The notes beneath the pieces were generated by a model. That model saw nothing but the letters and a program-made list of their open reading frames with translations, made no database searches and was not told the DNA's origin. From Roseibium sediminicola (GTDB lineage: Bacteria > Pseudomonadota > Alphaproteobacteria > Rhizobiales > Stappiaceae), in the NCBI RefSeq assembly GCF_023156505.1, contig NZ_JALNMJ010000001.1, positions 186,001 through 250,000 on the forward strand: a stretch of DNA of 64,000 bases. The letters run 5' to 3'. Of the stretch, positions 43,202 through 51,501 are shown in pieces. The first letter of the stretch is position 1. Every line of letters begins with the position of its first letter. Made by a program: the position numbers and the translations under genes.

Positions 43202-44513
43202 GCGGCGCCCTTTTCTGATCAGCGCCTATCGGGGCTGCGCACGCGCCCTGACCCCCTTGTTCAATCTGTTGTTTTCCCTGCGCAGCCGGTCCGGCAAGGA
43301 GATACCGGCGCGAAAGGGCGAACGCTTCGGATATCCGCAAACGCCACGACCCGAAGGCAGCCTGGTCTGGATCCATGCCGCCAGTGTCGGCGAAACCATG
43401 TCGGTGCTGCCTCTGGTCGACAGGCTGGCGGAGGCCGGTCACAAGGTGCTGTTGACAACTGTCACGGTGACGGCCGCGGAACTCGCCCAGCAACGCTTGC
43501 CGAAGGGCGCGCTGCACCAGTTCGTGCCTTACGATGCGCCGGGCCCCGTCGCACGGTTCCTGGCCCACTGGTCGCCGGACCTTGTGATGGTCGTGGAATC
43601 CGAGATCTGGCCGTGCCTGTTCGACGAAATGCGCCGGCGGGTCACACCCTTCGTGCTGCTCAACGGGCGGCTCTCCGACAGGTCGCACCGGAGCTGGTCC
43701 AGGTTGCCGAAGATCGCCAGATACATTTTCCAGTGCCTCGACCTCGTGCTCGCCCAGTCTGACGCGGATGCAAAGCGGTTCAAGCGCCTGGGCTGCAAGA
43801 GGGTTGCGATCCCCGGCAATCTGAAATTCGATGCAACCGATCCGGCCGTGGATCGTGACGAGCTCACCCGGCTCAAGGCCGAGATCGGGGAGCGGCCGGT
43901 CTGGCTGGCCGCGCTGACGCATTCCGGCGAGGACGACATTGCGCTGGCCGTCCAGGAAAAACTGCGGCGGGATTTCCCGGATCTGCTCCTGATGCTGGTG
44001 CCACGCCACCCCACACGCACCGACGAGGTCGCAGGATTGGTGACGGACCGGCAAATGAGACTTGCGCGGCGCAGCCTGGGTGAGCCAATCTCAGCGTCTA
44101 CCGATGTCTATCTTGGTGATACGCTTGGCGAGATGGGACTTTTTTATAGCCTGGCTCCGGTGACGTTTCTCGGCGGCTCCTTCACCGATGCTGGCGGGCA
44201 CAATCCTGTTGAAGCCGCCTTGTCCGGCTCCGCGCTGGTCACGGGTCCGCGCGTATCGAACGCGCGTGCCGTCTACAAGGACTTCTGGATCGGCAACGCC
44301 GCCGGGAAGGCGGAAACGCCGGAGGAACTCGGCGAACGTATTGGCCGGCTCCTGTCCGAACCGGCGAAAGCCCAGCGACAGGCATCTAGGGCACGCACGC
44401 TGGTAGAAGCGGGGCGGGGGGCGCTCGACAAGAGCCTGGATTATCTGGCCCCCTATCTTGCCGGGCACCGCGGCACGCAGGCGCCGGAGGTCACGCGTGA
44501 AGACGGCGCCTGA
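43194..44513 (+). CDS. waaA: 3-deoxy-D-manno-octulosonic acid transferase
   Basis: WaaA (KdtA) adds Kdo residues from CMP-Kdo to the lipid A precursor on the cytoplasmic side of the inner membrane. The 439-residue GT30 enzyme has IWIHAASVGETMSVLPL-type sequence (WIHAASVGE), VVESEIWPCLFDEM, LLNGRLSDRSHRSW, the C-terminal VPRHPTRTDEV and the nucleotide-sugar site FLGGSFTDAGGHNPVEAA. ATG 43194 overlaps the previous gene's stop by 8 bp, and the following lpxK start overlaps its own end by 17 bp, so the LPS genes are tightly coupled. Confidence 0.97.
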   Translation: MAERRPFLISAYRGCARALTPLFNLLFSLRSRSGKEIPARKGERFGYPQTPRPEGSLVWIHAASVGETMSVLPLVDRLAEAGHKVLLTTVTVTAAELAQQRLPKGALHQFVPYDAPGPVARFLAHWSPDLVMVVESEIWPCLFDEMRRRVTPFVLLNGRLSDRSHRSWSRLPKIARYIFQCLDLVLAQSDADAKRFKRLGCKRVAIPGNLKFDATDPAVDRDELTRLKAEIGERPVWLAALTHSGEDDIALAVQEKLRRDFPDLLLMLVPRHPTRTDEVAGLVTDRQMRLARRSLGEPISASTDVYLGDTLGEMGLFYSLAPVTFLGGSFTDAGGHNPVEAALSGSALVTGPRVSNARAVYKDFWIGNAAGKAETPEELGERIGRLLSEPAKAQRQASRARTLVEAGRGALDKSLDYLAPYLAGHRGTQAPEVTREDGA

Positions 44514-45519
44514 CTTCTGGTGGACGCCCGGTTTCACCATCGCGGGACTGCTGCTGCGTCCCGTCGGCTGGATCTACGGCCTGATCGCGGGCCGGCGGAT
44601 GTTGAAACGGCCAAAGACAAAGAGCCGCCTGCCGGTGATTTGTGTCGGCAATTTTGTGGTTGGCGGCACCGGCAAGACGCCGTTCGCGATTGAACTGGCG
44701 CATCGTCTTCGCGAAGAGGGGGCGCGGCCCGGGTTTCTGCTGCGCGGCTACGGTGGCTTTGCCAGGGGACCGCTGCTGGTGGAGGCCGACACGCACAATG
44801 CCGATGAAGTCGGCGACGAGGCCCTACTTCTTTCCCGGCACGGGCCGACGGTGATTGCCGCGGACAGGCCAGCCGGCGCCCGGCTTGCGGAACAGCAGGA
44901 GGTCGATGTGATCCTCATGGATGACGGGTTTCAGAACCCGGCGCTGGCCAAGGATCTCAGTCTCGTGCTGGTCGACTGCGCCACGGGCTTCGGCAACGGC
45001 AGGTGCCTGCCCGCCGGCCCGCTCCGGGCACCGGCGGTCAAACAGATGCTGAAAGCCGACTGTCTGATCCTGGTTGGGGAAGGCGATGCCGCGGAGCCCG
45101 CGGTGCATCTTGCGGGACGCAAGGGGCTGCCGATCCTGCATGCCCATATGAAGCCGCAGCCGAATGAGGATCTTGTCGGCCGCAAGCTGTTCGCCTTTGC
45201 CGGGATCGGCAGGCCGCAGAAATTCTTTGCGACGCTGAAAGCGGAAGGGTACGAGGTTCGGAAAACCAGGATCTTCCCGGATCACCATGCCTATACCCAG
45301 GCCGATATCCAGGCGTTGCTCACCGAAGCCGAAGAAGCGGGATTGACGCTCGTGACCACGTCCAAGGACATGGCCCGGCTGGAAACCTCAAGCGGTGAAT
45401 TGTTTCACTGGATTGCATCCAGCACGGAAGTGCTGGAGGTGCGCATGGAGATTGACAATGAGGACCGGCTCGCCGGCCTCATCAAGGAAACGCTGCGGCG
45501 GCGCAAACTGTCCGGCTGA
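44497..45519 (+). CDS. lpxK: tetraacyldisaccharide 4'-kinase
   Basis: LpxK phosphorylates the 4' position of the lipid A disaccharide. The 340-residue membrane-associated kinase has the family's start (PDFWWTPGFTIAGLLLRPVG), the P-loop GNFVVGGTGKTPF (51-63), LLRGYGG, the acceptor-site segment DEVGDEALLLSRHGP and ILMDDGFQNPAL. GTG 44497 is preceded by GGAGG 7 bases away; the frame is open upstream inside waaA but that part is not LpxK-like. A DUF2093 gene follows on the other strand. Confidence 0.97.
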   Translation: MKTAPDFWWTPGFTIAGLLLRPVGWIYGLIAGRRMLKRPKTKSRLPVICVGNFVVGGTGKTPFAIELAHRLREEGARPGFLLRGYGGFARGPLLVEADTHNADEVGDEALLLSRHGPTVIAADRPAGARLAEQQEVDVILMDDGFQNPALAKDLSLVLVDCATGFGNGRCLPAGPLRAPAVKQMLKADCLILVGEGDAAEPAVHLAGRKGLPILHAHMKPQPNEDLVGRKLFAFAGIGRPQKFFATLKAEGYEVRKTRIFPDHHAYTQADIQALLTEAEEAGLTLVTTSKDMARLETSSGELFHWIASSTEVLEVRMEIDNEDRLAGLIKETLRRRKLSG

Positions 45520-45531
45520 ACCTTGCGGGAC

Positions 45532-45747
45532 CTACTTGCCTTCGAGATAGCGCGTCATCGACGCCTGGGCGTCGACATAGGCTTCCTGGCGCTCGACCGA
45601 CCAGTATTTGAGTTCGTCGAGCGGGATGGCTGTTCCGGTCACCGCGCAACGCACGAAAGTGCCCGGCGTTTCCACCTGGTAGTCGCCATCCAGATAGCGG
45701 ATGCGCGCTTCGCTTGGAATGCGCGGATTTTCGTAGCGGTTCATCAT
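45532..45747 (-). CDS. DUF2093-family small protein
   Basis: The 71-residue product matches DUF2093 proteins: EARIRYLDGDYQVETPG, then FVRCAVTGTAIPLDELKYWS and RQEAYVDAQASMTRYL. The single cysteine lies in VRCAVTG. The gene is found near lpxK in many Hyphomicrobiales, here convergent with it and only 12 bp away. The start could be either of two adjacent ATG codons (45747 or 45744), and no strong ribosome binding site is visible. The function is unknown. Confidence 0.88.
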   Translation of the reverse strand: MMNRYENPRIPSEARIRYLDGDYQVETPGTFVRCAVTGTAIPLDELKYWSVERQEAYVDAQASMTRYLEGK

Positions 45748-46256
45748 TGGCGGAACTGGGGCCTTGTTTGATCTTGTTCTACGCCAGTCTTGTACGGCAA
45801 ACGGACGGGTCTGAGCAAGCCTTAGCCGGGCTCGAACCAATGAATTCCGCGTCATCCGGAAGATAGGCGGTGAACGCAAGTCGCGTCCGTTCAGGTGTGG
45901 CAGAGCGACATGACCTTGGCCCATTCGGGCAAGGTTGCCCAGTTGCAGACCAGTTCCATCGCACGGTCCTTGCGGCGGATTGCCAGATCCTGCAAACGTT
46001 TGGACTCCGTGGACCCGTCCGGCAAACCAAGAGTTCCGGCTGACCGGCTATCGGATGCATGACGAGCAGACACGTTTTCATGATCATTGATAAATATGAT
46101 TTCAATATTCAAGATTAAAAATCGGCAAGTGGATTTCGGAGCTTTTGGGGTGATTTGTGCGCCAAAACACCTATGTTGAGGTCAAAGGCGAAGCCACCCC
46201 ATCGAGCCGGGTGAATCGCAACGGCCCGGCTTTCAGGGCAAATTCAGGACTTGCAC
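45748..46256. other. 509-bp divergent intergenic region before tldD
   Basis: This gap lies between the DUF2093 gene and tldD. It holds an AT-rich stretch (about 46079-46125) and, possibly, a short minus-strand gene at 45891-46070. No hairpin terminator is needed here because both neighbours point outward. No sigma70 consensus was fixed by eye. Confidence 0.45.
45891..46070 (-). CDS. possible small protein, unknown
   Basis: From a GTG at 46070 a 59-codon frame reads a plausible soluble peptide (LQDLAIRRKDRAMELVCNW, then ATLPEWAKVMSLCHT). The arginine/lysine-rich helix and codon use look gene-like, but the ribosome binding site is poor and the start uncertain; a TTG at 46112 is also in frame. 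No family is recognised, and it may not be a gene. Confidence 0.3.
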   Translation of the reverse strand, partial: SARHASDSRSAGTLGLPDGSTESKRLQDLAIRRKDRAMELVCNWATLPEWAKVMSLCHT

Positions 46257-47681
46257 ATGACCCTTTCCACCACCGATCTCATTGAATCCTCCGGCCTCGG
46301 GCTGGAGACCGCCAAACGGATCACCGGGGAGGCGCTTTCCGGCGCGGATGACGGCGAGCTGTTTGTCGAGTACCGGCAGACCGAAGGACTGGTTTTCGAC
46401 AATGGCCGCCTGAAGGGCGCCAACTATGACACCGCCCAGGGCTTCGGCCTGCGGGCCGTTGCCGGCGAAGCCGCCGGCTATGCCCATGCCGGCGATATCT
46501 CCGAAGGCGCGCTTCAGCGCGCGGCGGAAGCCGTCAGCGCCGTCAAGAAGGGCTATTCCGGTAGTTATGCCGCGCCGCCCGCGCGCACCAATCTCTCGCT
46601 CTATTCCGATGCCAATCCGCTCGGCGGCCCCAGCTTCGAGGACAAGGTCAAGCTGCTGCAGGAAATCGATGCCTATGCGCGTGCCAAGGATCCGAGGGTC
46701 CGCCAGGTGTCCGCGTCGCTGGCTGGCTCCTGGCAGGTGGTGGAAATCCTGCGCGCCGACGGGCATCTGGTACGCGATGTCCGTCCGATGGTGCGTTTGA
46801 GCATCTCCGTGGTCGCCGGGAGTGGCGACCGCCAGGAAAGCGGCTCCTTCGGCTGTGGAGGACGCGAGGGCTTCGAGCGGTTCATCACCACGGAGAACTG
46901 GCAGGGCGGGGTCGACGAGGCGCTTCGTCAGGCGCTGGTCAATCTGGAAGCCGTTCCGGCACCGGCGGGCACGTTCGATGTAGTGCTCGGCCCCGGCTGG
47001 CCGGGCATTCTGCTCCATGAAGCGGTTGGCCACGGCCTGGAGGGCGATTTCAACCGCAAGAAAACTTCCGCCTTTGCCGGCCTGATGGGGGAGCGCGTGG
47101 CGGCCCCGGGCGTGACCATTGTCGATGATGGCACCATCCCGGACCGGCGGGGATCACTCACCGTTGACGACGAAGGCACGCCTGCCAGCAAGACGGTGCT
47201 GATCGAGGACGGTATCCTGAAAGGCTACATGCAGGACCGCCAGAACGCCCGTCTGATGGGCATGGAACCGACCGGCAACGGCCGGCGCCAGTCCTATGCG
47301 CACATCCCGATGCCGCGCATGACCAACACGGTGATGATGGCCGGCGACAAGGAGCCGGAAGAGATCATCCGCTCCGTCAAGGACGGCATCTATGCCGTTT
47401 CCTTCGGTGGCGGCCAGGTTGACATCACCTCAGGCAAGTTCGTGTTCTCCTGCACCGAGGCCTACAGGGTCGAAAACGGCAAGGTGGGTGCGCCGCTGAA
47501 AGGTGCGATGCTGATCGGCAACGGCCCGGACGCTTTGACGCGCGTATCGATGATCGGCAACGACATGCAGCTCGATCCCGGCATGGGCACCTGCGGCAAG
47601 CAGGGCCAGGGCGTGCCGGTCGGCGTCGGCCAGCCGTCCATGCGCATCAATGCCATGACGATTGGCGGAACGGCGGTCTGA
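46257..47681 (+). CDS. tldD: TldD metalloprotease subunit
   Basis: TldD is the catalytic partner of PmbA/TldE in a cytoplasmic zinc peptidase. The 474-residue protein has the metal motif HEAVGHGLEGD with H254, E255 and H259, preceded by VLGPGWPGILL. It also has RRQSYAHIPMPRMTNT and the C-terminal GTCGKQGQGVPVGVGQP with MRINAMTIGGT. ATG 46257 has AGGA 8 bases upstream. A HAD phosphatase gene follows after 25 bp. TldD and its partner gene pmbA flank the LPS genes in this window. Confidence 0.97.
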   Translation: MTLSTTDLIESSGLGLETAKRITGEALSGADDGELFVEYRQTEGLVFDNGRLKGANYDTAQGFGLRAVAGEAAGYAHAGDISEGALQRAAEAVSAVKKGYSGSYAAPPARTNLSLYSDANPLGGPSFEDKVKLLQEIDAYARAKDPRVRQVSASLAGSWQVVEILRADGHLVRDVRPMVRLSISVVAGSGDRQESGSFGCGGREGFERFITTENWQGGVDEALRQALVNLEAVPAPAGTFDVVLGPGWPGILLHEAVGHGLEGDFNRKKTSAFAGLMGERVAAPGVTIVDDGTIPDRRGSLTVDDEGTPASKTVLIEDGILKGYMQDRQNARLMGMEPTGNGRRQSYAHIPMPRMTNTVMMAGDKEPEEIIRSVKDGIYAVSFGGGQVDITSGKFVFSCTEAYRVENGKVGAPLKGAMLIGNGPDALTRVSMIGNDMQLDPGMGTCGKQGQGVPVGVGQPSMRINAMTIGGTAV

Positions 47682-47706
47682 GTGCGCTGAGGACGGAAGT
47701 CTGGCA

Positions 47707-48321
47707 ATGCCCTCCATCCGGTTTGTCATCTTCGACATGGATCAGGTGCTCTATGATTATAAGCATCCGGTCCGGTTGAAGCTGCTTGAAGAGCTGACAG
47801 GCCGCCCGGCGGCGGAGATCGATGCCGCCGTGTGGGGCGGGCCGCATGAAGATGCGGCCGAGGCCGGCACACCGGATACGGCGGAAGGCTATCTCGCCCA
47901 GTTCGCGGAGCTCCTGGATTATCCGATCGATTTCGACACCTGGTGTGACATCCGCCGCAAGATGATGCGTGCCCGTCCGGATGTCCTGGACCTTGTCCGG
48001 CAGCTCAAAGCCACGGCGGATGTCGCCCTTCTGACCAATAACGGCATGATGCTGAAGGCGGCTCTCCCCGTCTGTGCTCCGGAGACGATCGAGATTTTTG
48101 GCGAGAAGGCGCATGTCTCGGCGGAATTCAAGCTGCGCAAACCGGATCCGGCCATCTACCGCAGCATCTGCGCGCATTATGGCTATGCGCCGGAAGAAAC
48201 CGCTTTTGTCGACGACAAGGCGGAAAATGTCAGGGGGGCGGAAGAGGCGGGGCTGACCGGCCACGTCTACACGGACGTAGTTGCCTTCCGATCGTTTCTG
48301 TCGCTGCACGGACTTGTCTGA
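47707..48321 (+). CDS. HAD-family phosphatase
   Basis: The 204-residue product has the HAD class I motifs: FVIFDMDQVLYDY (nucleophile aspartate, with Q where G is usual in DxDG), LLTNNG (motif II), KLRKPDPAIY (motif III lysine) and FVDDKAENVRGAEEAG (motif IV). A small helical cap lies between. Relatives include YihX-like and epoxide-hydrolase-N-type phosphatases acting on sugar phosphates; the substrate is unknown. It follows tldD by 25 bp on the same strand and is probably co-transcribed. Confidence 0.92.
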   Translation: MPSIRFVIFDMDQVLYDYKHPVRLKLLEELTGRPAAEIDAAVWGGPHEDAAEAGTPDTAEGYLAQFAELLDYPIDFDTWCDIRRKMMRARPDVLDLVRQLKATADVALLTNNGMMLKAALPVCAPETIEIFGEKAHVSAEFKLRKPDPAIYRSICAHYGYAPEETAFVDDKAENVRGAEEAGLTGHVYTDVVAFRSFLSLHGLV

Positions 48322-48556
48322 TCCTGTCAATTCTCACCGGACTTTTTGACCCGACCGGCACAAACGGCCCCGTTCGGCCATCGGATTTGTTCACATTTGA
48401 TCTATCAAAGGCCTTTTGACTGAAAACAAAGCACTTTTATGCGGGCAATGCTGGAATTGAGGCAGGGATCAGGCGTATTCTTTGCTACGCTGGAATCAGG
48501 TGGACTGCACCGCTCCCCAACGGGAGACAGCCTGGCCGGACAGCAAGGGAGAGACA

Positions 48557-50347
48557 ATGGCCACAGAAGGAGCCCCTCCGTTTTTCGCCGAATCGATCGT
48601 GTTTCTGGCGGCGACGGTCGTTGCCGTGCCGATCGCGAAACGTCTGGGGCTTGGCTCCGTGGTCGGGTATCTCGCAGCCGGGGCGGCTATCGGCCCACAC
48701 GGTCTGGCGCTGCTGGGCTCCGGTGAGGATGTTCTGCATGTCGCCGAGCTCGGCGTGGTGCTGCTTCTGTTCGTGATCGGACTTGAGCTCGACCCGCACA
48801 AACTCTGGCGCATGAAGCGCGACATTTTCGGGCTCGGCACGGCGCAGGTCATTTTGACCGGTATAACCCTTTACGGAATCGGCCGTCTGGCCGGCTATCC
48901 ATTCTCGACAAGCCTGATTGCCGGATTTGGCCTCGCCCTGTCGTCCACCGCCTTTGCCCTGCAGATTCTCCAGGAACGCGGCCAATTGTCCTCGGCCTAC
49001 GGCCAGCGTGCCTTCGGAATCCTTCTGTTGCAGGACATCGCCATCGTCCCGCTCCTGGCAATGGTCGCCATCTTGGCCCCGGGGGAAGGCCCTTCGACGT
49101 TCTCGCAGATCGCCAGCGAGATCATGATCGTCCTCGCGGCCGTGGCGGCGGTTGTTCTGACAGGTCGCTACCTGATCTCGCCCGTGTTCCTGTTCCTGGC
49201 GGCCAGCCGCGCGCGCGAGGTGATGCTGACGGCGGCCCTGCTGGTTGCGCTCGGCAGCGCCGGGATAATGCATTCGGTCGGCCTGTCGATGGCACTGGGC
49301 GCGTTCCTGGCCGGCGTGCTGCTGGCCGAATCGAGTTTCCGGCACACGCTCGAGGCGGACATCGAACCGTTCCGGTCGCTGCTGATGGGCCTGTTCTTCG
49401 TCGCCGTTGGCATGTCGCTCAATATCGCGCTGGTGATGGCGAACTGGCTGTTCGTGGCAACGGGCGTCCTGATCGTCATGGGTGTCAAGGGTATCTTCCT
49501 GTGGACCTTGTCCCGGGCAACGGGCTCTTCCAATTCCGATGCCATGCGCGTTGCGGTAACGCTGCCGCAGGGCGGCGAATTCGCGTTCGTTCTGTTCACC
49601 GCCGCAATCGGCAACAGCTTGTTGAACTACTCCACGGCCAACCTGCTCAATGCCATTGTCATTCTGTCGATGCTGCTGACCCCGGTAGCTTGCCTCGGTC
49701 TGGACTGGCTGGCCGAGCGTGCCAAGGCGCGAGGCATTGAAAATCCGTCTATCGAGACATTCGAGGAGGCGACACCGACCGTTCTTGTCATCGGTTTCGG
49801 CCGCTTTGGCATGGTGGTTGCGCAGATCCTCACTTCCGAGGGGCTGGAGATCACGGCCATCGACAACCGGCCGGACCGGATCGAATATGCGCGCAAGCAG
49901 GGCTACAAGGTCTATTACGGAGACGCCACCCGCGCCGACGTGCTGGCGGCGGCCGGCGCGGGCAAGGCAACACTGGTGGCCATGTGTATCGAAAACGACA
50001 AGGTCATGGGCAAGGCAATCGATCTGATCCGGGAGGGGTTCCCGGACGCCCTGATCTTCTGTCGGGCGACCGACCGCGCCCATGTGCTGGATCTCACCAA
50101 GCGCGGCGTCGATTTCCAGATCCGTGAAACCTTCGAATCGAGCGTGGTCTTCGGCCGGGCGGCTCTGGAAGCGCTGGGTACGCCACTCGACCGGATCGAC
50201 CAGATCGAGGAAGACGTCCGCTACCGGGACGAGGAGCGCCTTGCGGAACAGTTGACCCAGGGCATGTATGCGGGCGCCGACAAGCTGCACAAGGTGACGC
50301 CGCGCCGGAATCCGACAAAGGACGAGCACGACGCGGCGGCGGAATAG
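48557..50347 (+). CDS. KefB/KefC-type monovalent cation:proton antiporter (CPA2)
   Basis: The 596-residue protein has about twelve membrane helices in the CPA2 exchanger domain. Signatures include GYLAAGAAIGPHGLALL, LLFVIGLELDPHKLW, GFGLALSSTAFALQIL and LLLQDIAIVPLLA, the last with the transport-site aspartate. A cytoplasmic RCK/TrkA-N domain follows (VIGFGRFGMVVAQIL, then VYYGDATRADVLAAAGA), so NAD(H) or another nucleotide should gate it. It probably exports potassium or sodium in exchange for protons. ATG 48557 is behind AAGGGAGAG. A bidirectional terminator follows. Confidence 0.94.
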   Translation: MATEGAPPFFAESIVFLAATVVAVPIAKRLGLGSVVGYLAAGAAIGPHGLALLGSGEDVLHVAELGVVLLLFVIGLELDPHKLWRMKRDIFGLGTAQVILTGITLYGIGRLAGYPFSTSLIAGFGLALSSTAFALQILQERGQLSSAYGQRAFGILLLQDIAIVPLLAMVAILAPGEGPSTFSQIASEIMIVLAAVAAVVLTGRYLISPVFLFLAASRAREVMLTAALLVALGSAGIMHSVGLSMALGAFLAGVLLAESSFRHTLEADIEPFRSLLMGLFFVAVGMSLNIALVMANWLFVATGVLIVMGVKGIFLWTLSRATGSSNSDAMRVAVTLPQGGEFAFVLFTAAIGNSLLNYSTANLLNAIVILSMLLTPVACLGLDWLAERAKARGIENPSIETFEEATPTVLVIGFGRFGMVVAQILTSEGLEITAIDNRPDRIEYARKQGYKVYYGDATRADVLAAAGAGKATLVAMCIENDKVMGKAIDLIREGFPDALIFCRATDRAHVLDLTKRGVDFQIRETFESSVVFGRAALEALGTPLDRIDQIEEDVRYRDEERLAEQLTQGMYAGADKLHKVTPRRNPTKDEHDAAAE

Positions 50348-50372
50348 GCGGCCGGGAGGCAGTGTCGAGCAA

Positions 50373-50398
50373 AAAAGGCGCCGCGAAGGGCGCCTTTT
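50373..50398. terminator. bidirectional Rho-independent terminator
   Basis: AAAAGGCGCC and GGCGCCTTTT form a perfect 10-bp stem around GCGAAG in the 78-bp convergent gap between the antiporter and IalB genes. Both strands carry a T run after the stem. Confidence 0.85.
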
Positions 50399-50425
50399 GA
50401 GCTGTTGCCTATGCCTGGAGAGGTT

Positions 50426-50986
50426 TCAGGGCAGGGCGTCGAAGCCAGCCGAAAAACCGTTCAGGGAAATCGGAATGCCGATGCCTTCTTCCGGGGTCTG
50501 GAAAATGATGAACGTGGCCTGGCCGCCCGATTGCAATTTGGTGAGCAGGTCATCTTCCAGGATCACCTCCGCGATGCAGCCGTTGGGAAGGCAGCGGACG
50601 AAGCCGGCGCGCCCGATATCGGCATTGTCCACGCGCAGCCCGAGCCCGGACGGCAGCAGCACACCGAGAGGCGCGAGGACACGCAGGATCCGGGCCTGTT
50701 TGTCCGCGGTCTTCAGAACTATGACGGACAGGCCCACATTCTCGCGGTCGGCGGCCGTGACGTTTTGAATCAGTGCGCATTGTTCGCTGCTTGCGCCCGG
50801 CGGCGTATCGCAGCGCATTTGCCAGTCACCATGGGCGGAACGAACTTCTCCCTGAGACTGGGCCGGCAAAGTGCCCTGCGCAAGACTGCCGAGCAAAATG
50901 CAGCTAACCGCAACAGTTTTGGAAAGAAAGGTTCCGGTGCGTCCGGTCAGACGGGCTGAAATGGACTGCAGCAATTGGGTTGACAA
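50426..50986 (-). CDS. invasion-associated locus B (IalB) family exported protein
   Basis: The 186-residue precursor has a signal peptide (SKTVAVSCILLGSLAQGTLP, cleavage near AQS). The mature domain is IalB-like: HGDWQMRCDTPPGASSEQCA, ILRVLAPLGVLLPSGLGLRV and GFVRCLPNGCIAEVILED, with two conserved cysteine pairs. IalB was named in Bartonella invasion, but the family is widespread in free-living alphaproteobacteria and its role is uncertain. The start is TTG 50986 behind GGAGG. The gene lies between tldD and cox, as in other Hyphomicrobiales, and is divergent from coxB. Confidence 0.92.
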   Translation of the reverse strand: MSTQLLQSISARLTGRTGTFLSKTVAVSCILLGSLAQGTLPAQSQGEVRSAHGDWQMRCDTPPGASSEQCALIQNVTAADRENVGLSVIVLKTADKQARILRVLAPLGVLLPSGLGLRVDNADIGRAGFVRCLPNGCIAEVILEDDLLTKLQSGGQATFIIFQTPEEGIGIPISLNGFSAGFDALP

Positions 50987-51501
50987 GAAATCCTCCAGTC
51001 AATCGTTGTCCGGTCCGCCGGGGCCGGCCAGCAGGTGGAATGGCCCTGTTAAGCGAATCAAGGTTTGGGATCCGGCCCGACATTGCCGCATGATTGCGGA
51101 TGATTCCAGTCGGCCCGGATAAGATCGCCACGAATAATCGCAATTCTTGTCGAAAATCCGCATGTCCTTGACCCTGGTCAAATGATTGCGGCTCCACGGC
51201 GCCTGTGAAAAGTTGGAAATTCCATTGCAGCACGGCGTTTCTTGTGGTTTTTGTGCGGCACGAAGGTGTCGGTGGGATGATGCGGCACATCGCCGCTCTG
51301 TCCGATGGTCCCCATCGCCCTTTATGTGAGTTTGTGGTTATAGTCCGGCATTCTCGTGACCCGGTCCAACGTCAGGACGCAGCAGATTTGGCTTGCGCAG
51401 CCGTGCCAAGCCCGCTACTGCCGCACCGGATTGGACCGGATCTGAGTCCGGAATTAATGCATTTGCCGCTGGTAAGGCGGCTGAGGGAAGGGAGCGCGGA
51501 C
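50987..51501. other. 515-bp regulatory region upstream of the cox operon
   Basis: This long gap is divergent between ialB and coxB. It contains an FNR/FixK-like box at 51168-51181, small hairpins (for example CCGCA-TGAT-TGCGG near 51087) and no convincing gene. The plus-strand frame of coxB is open for some 300 bp upstream of its GTG but codes nothing recognisable. Confidence 0.5.
51168..51181. promoter_or_regulatory. FNR/FixK/NNR-like box TTGAC-N4-GTCAA
   Basis: The perfect palindrome TTGACCCTGGTCAA matches the CRP/FNR-superfamily form TTGAY-N4-RTCAA. It lies 321 bp before coxB and 182 bp before ialB. It could be an oxygen-responsive control site for the terminal oxidase; the regulator and target are inferred. 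Confidence 0.55.
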
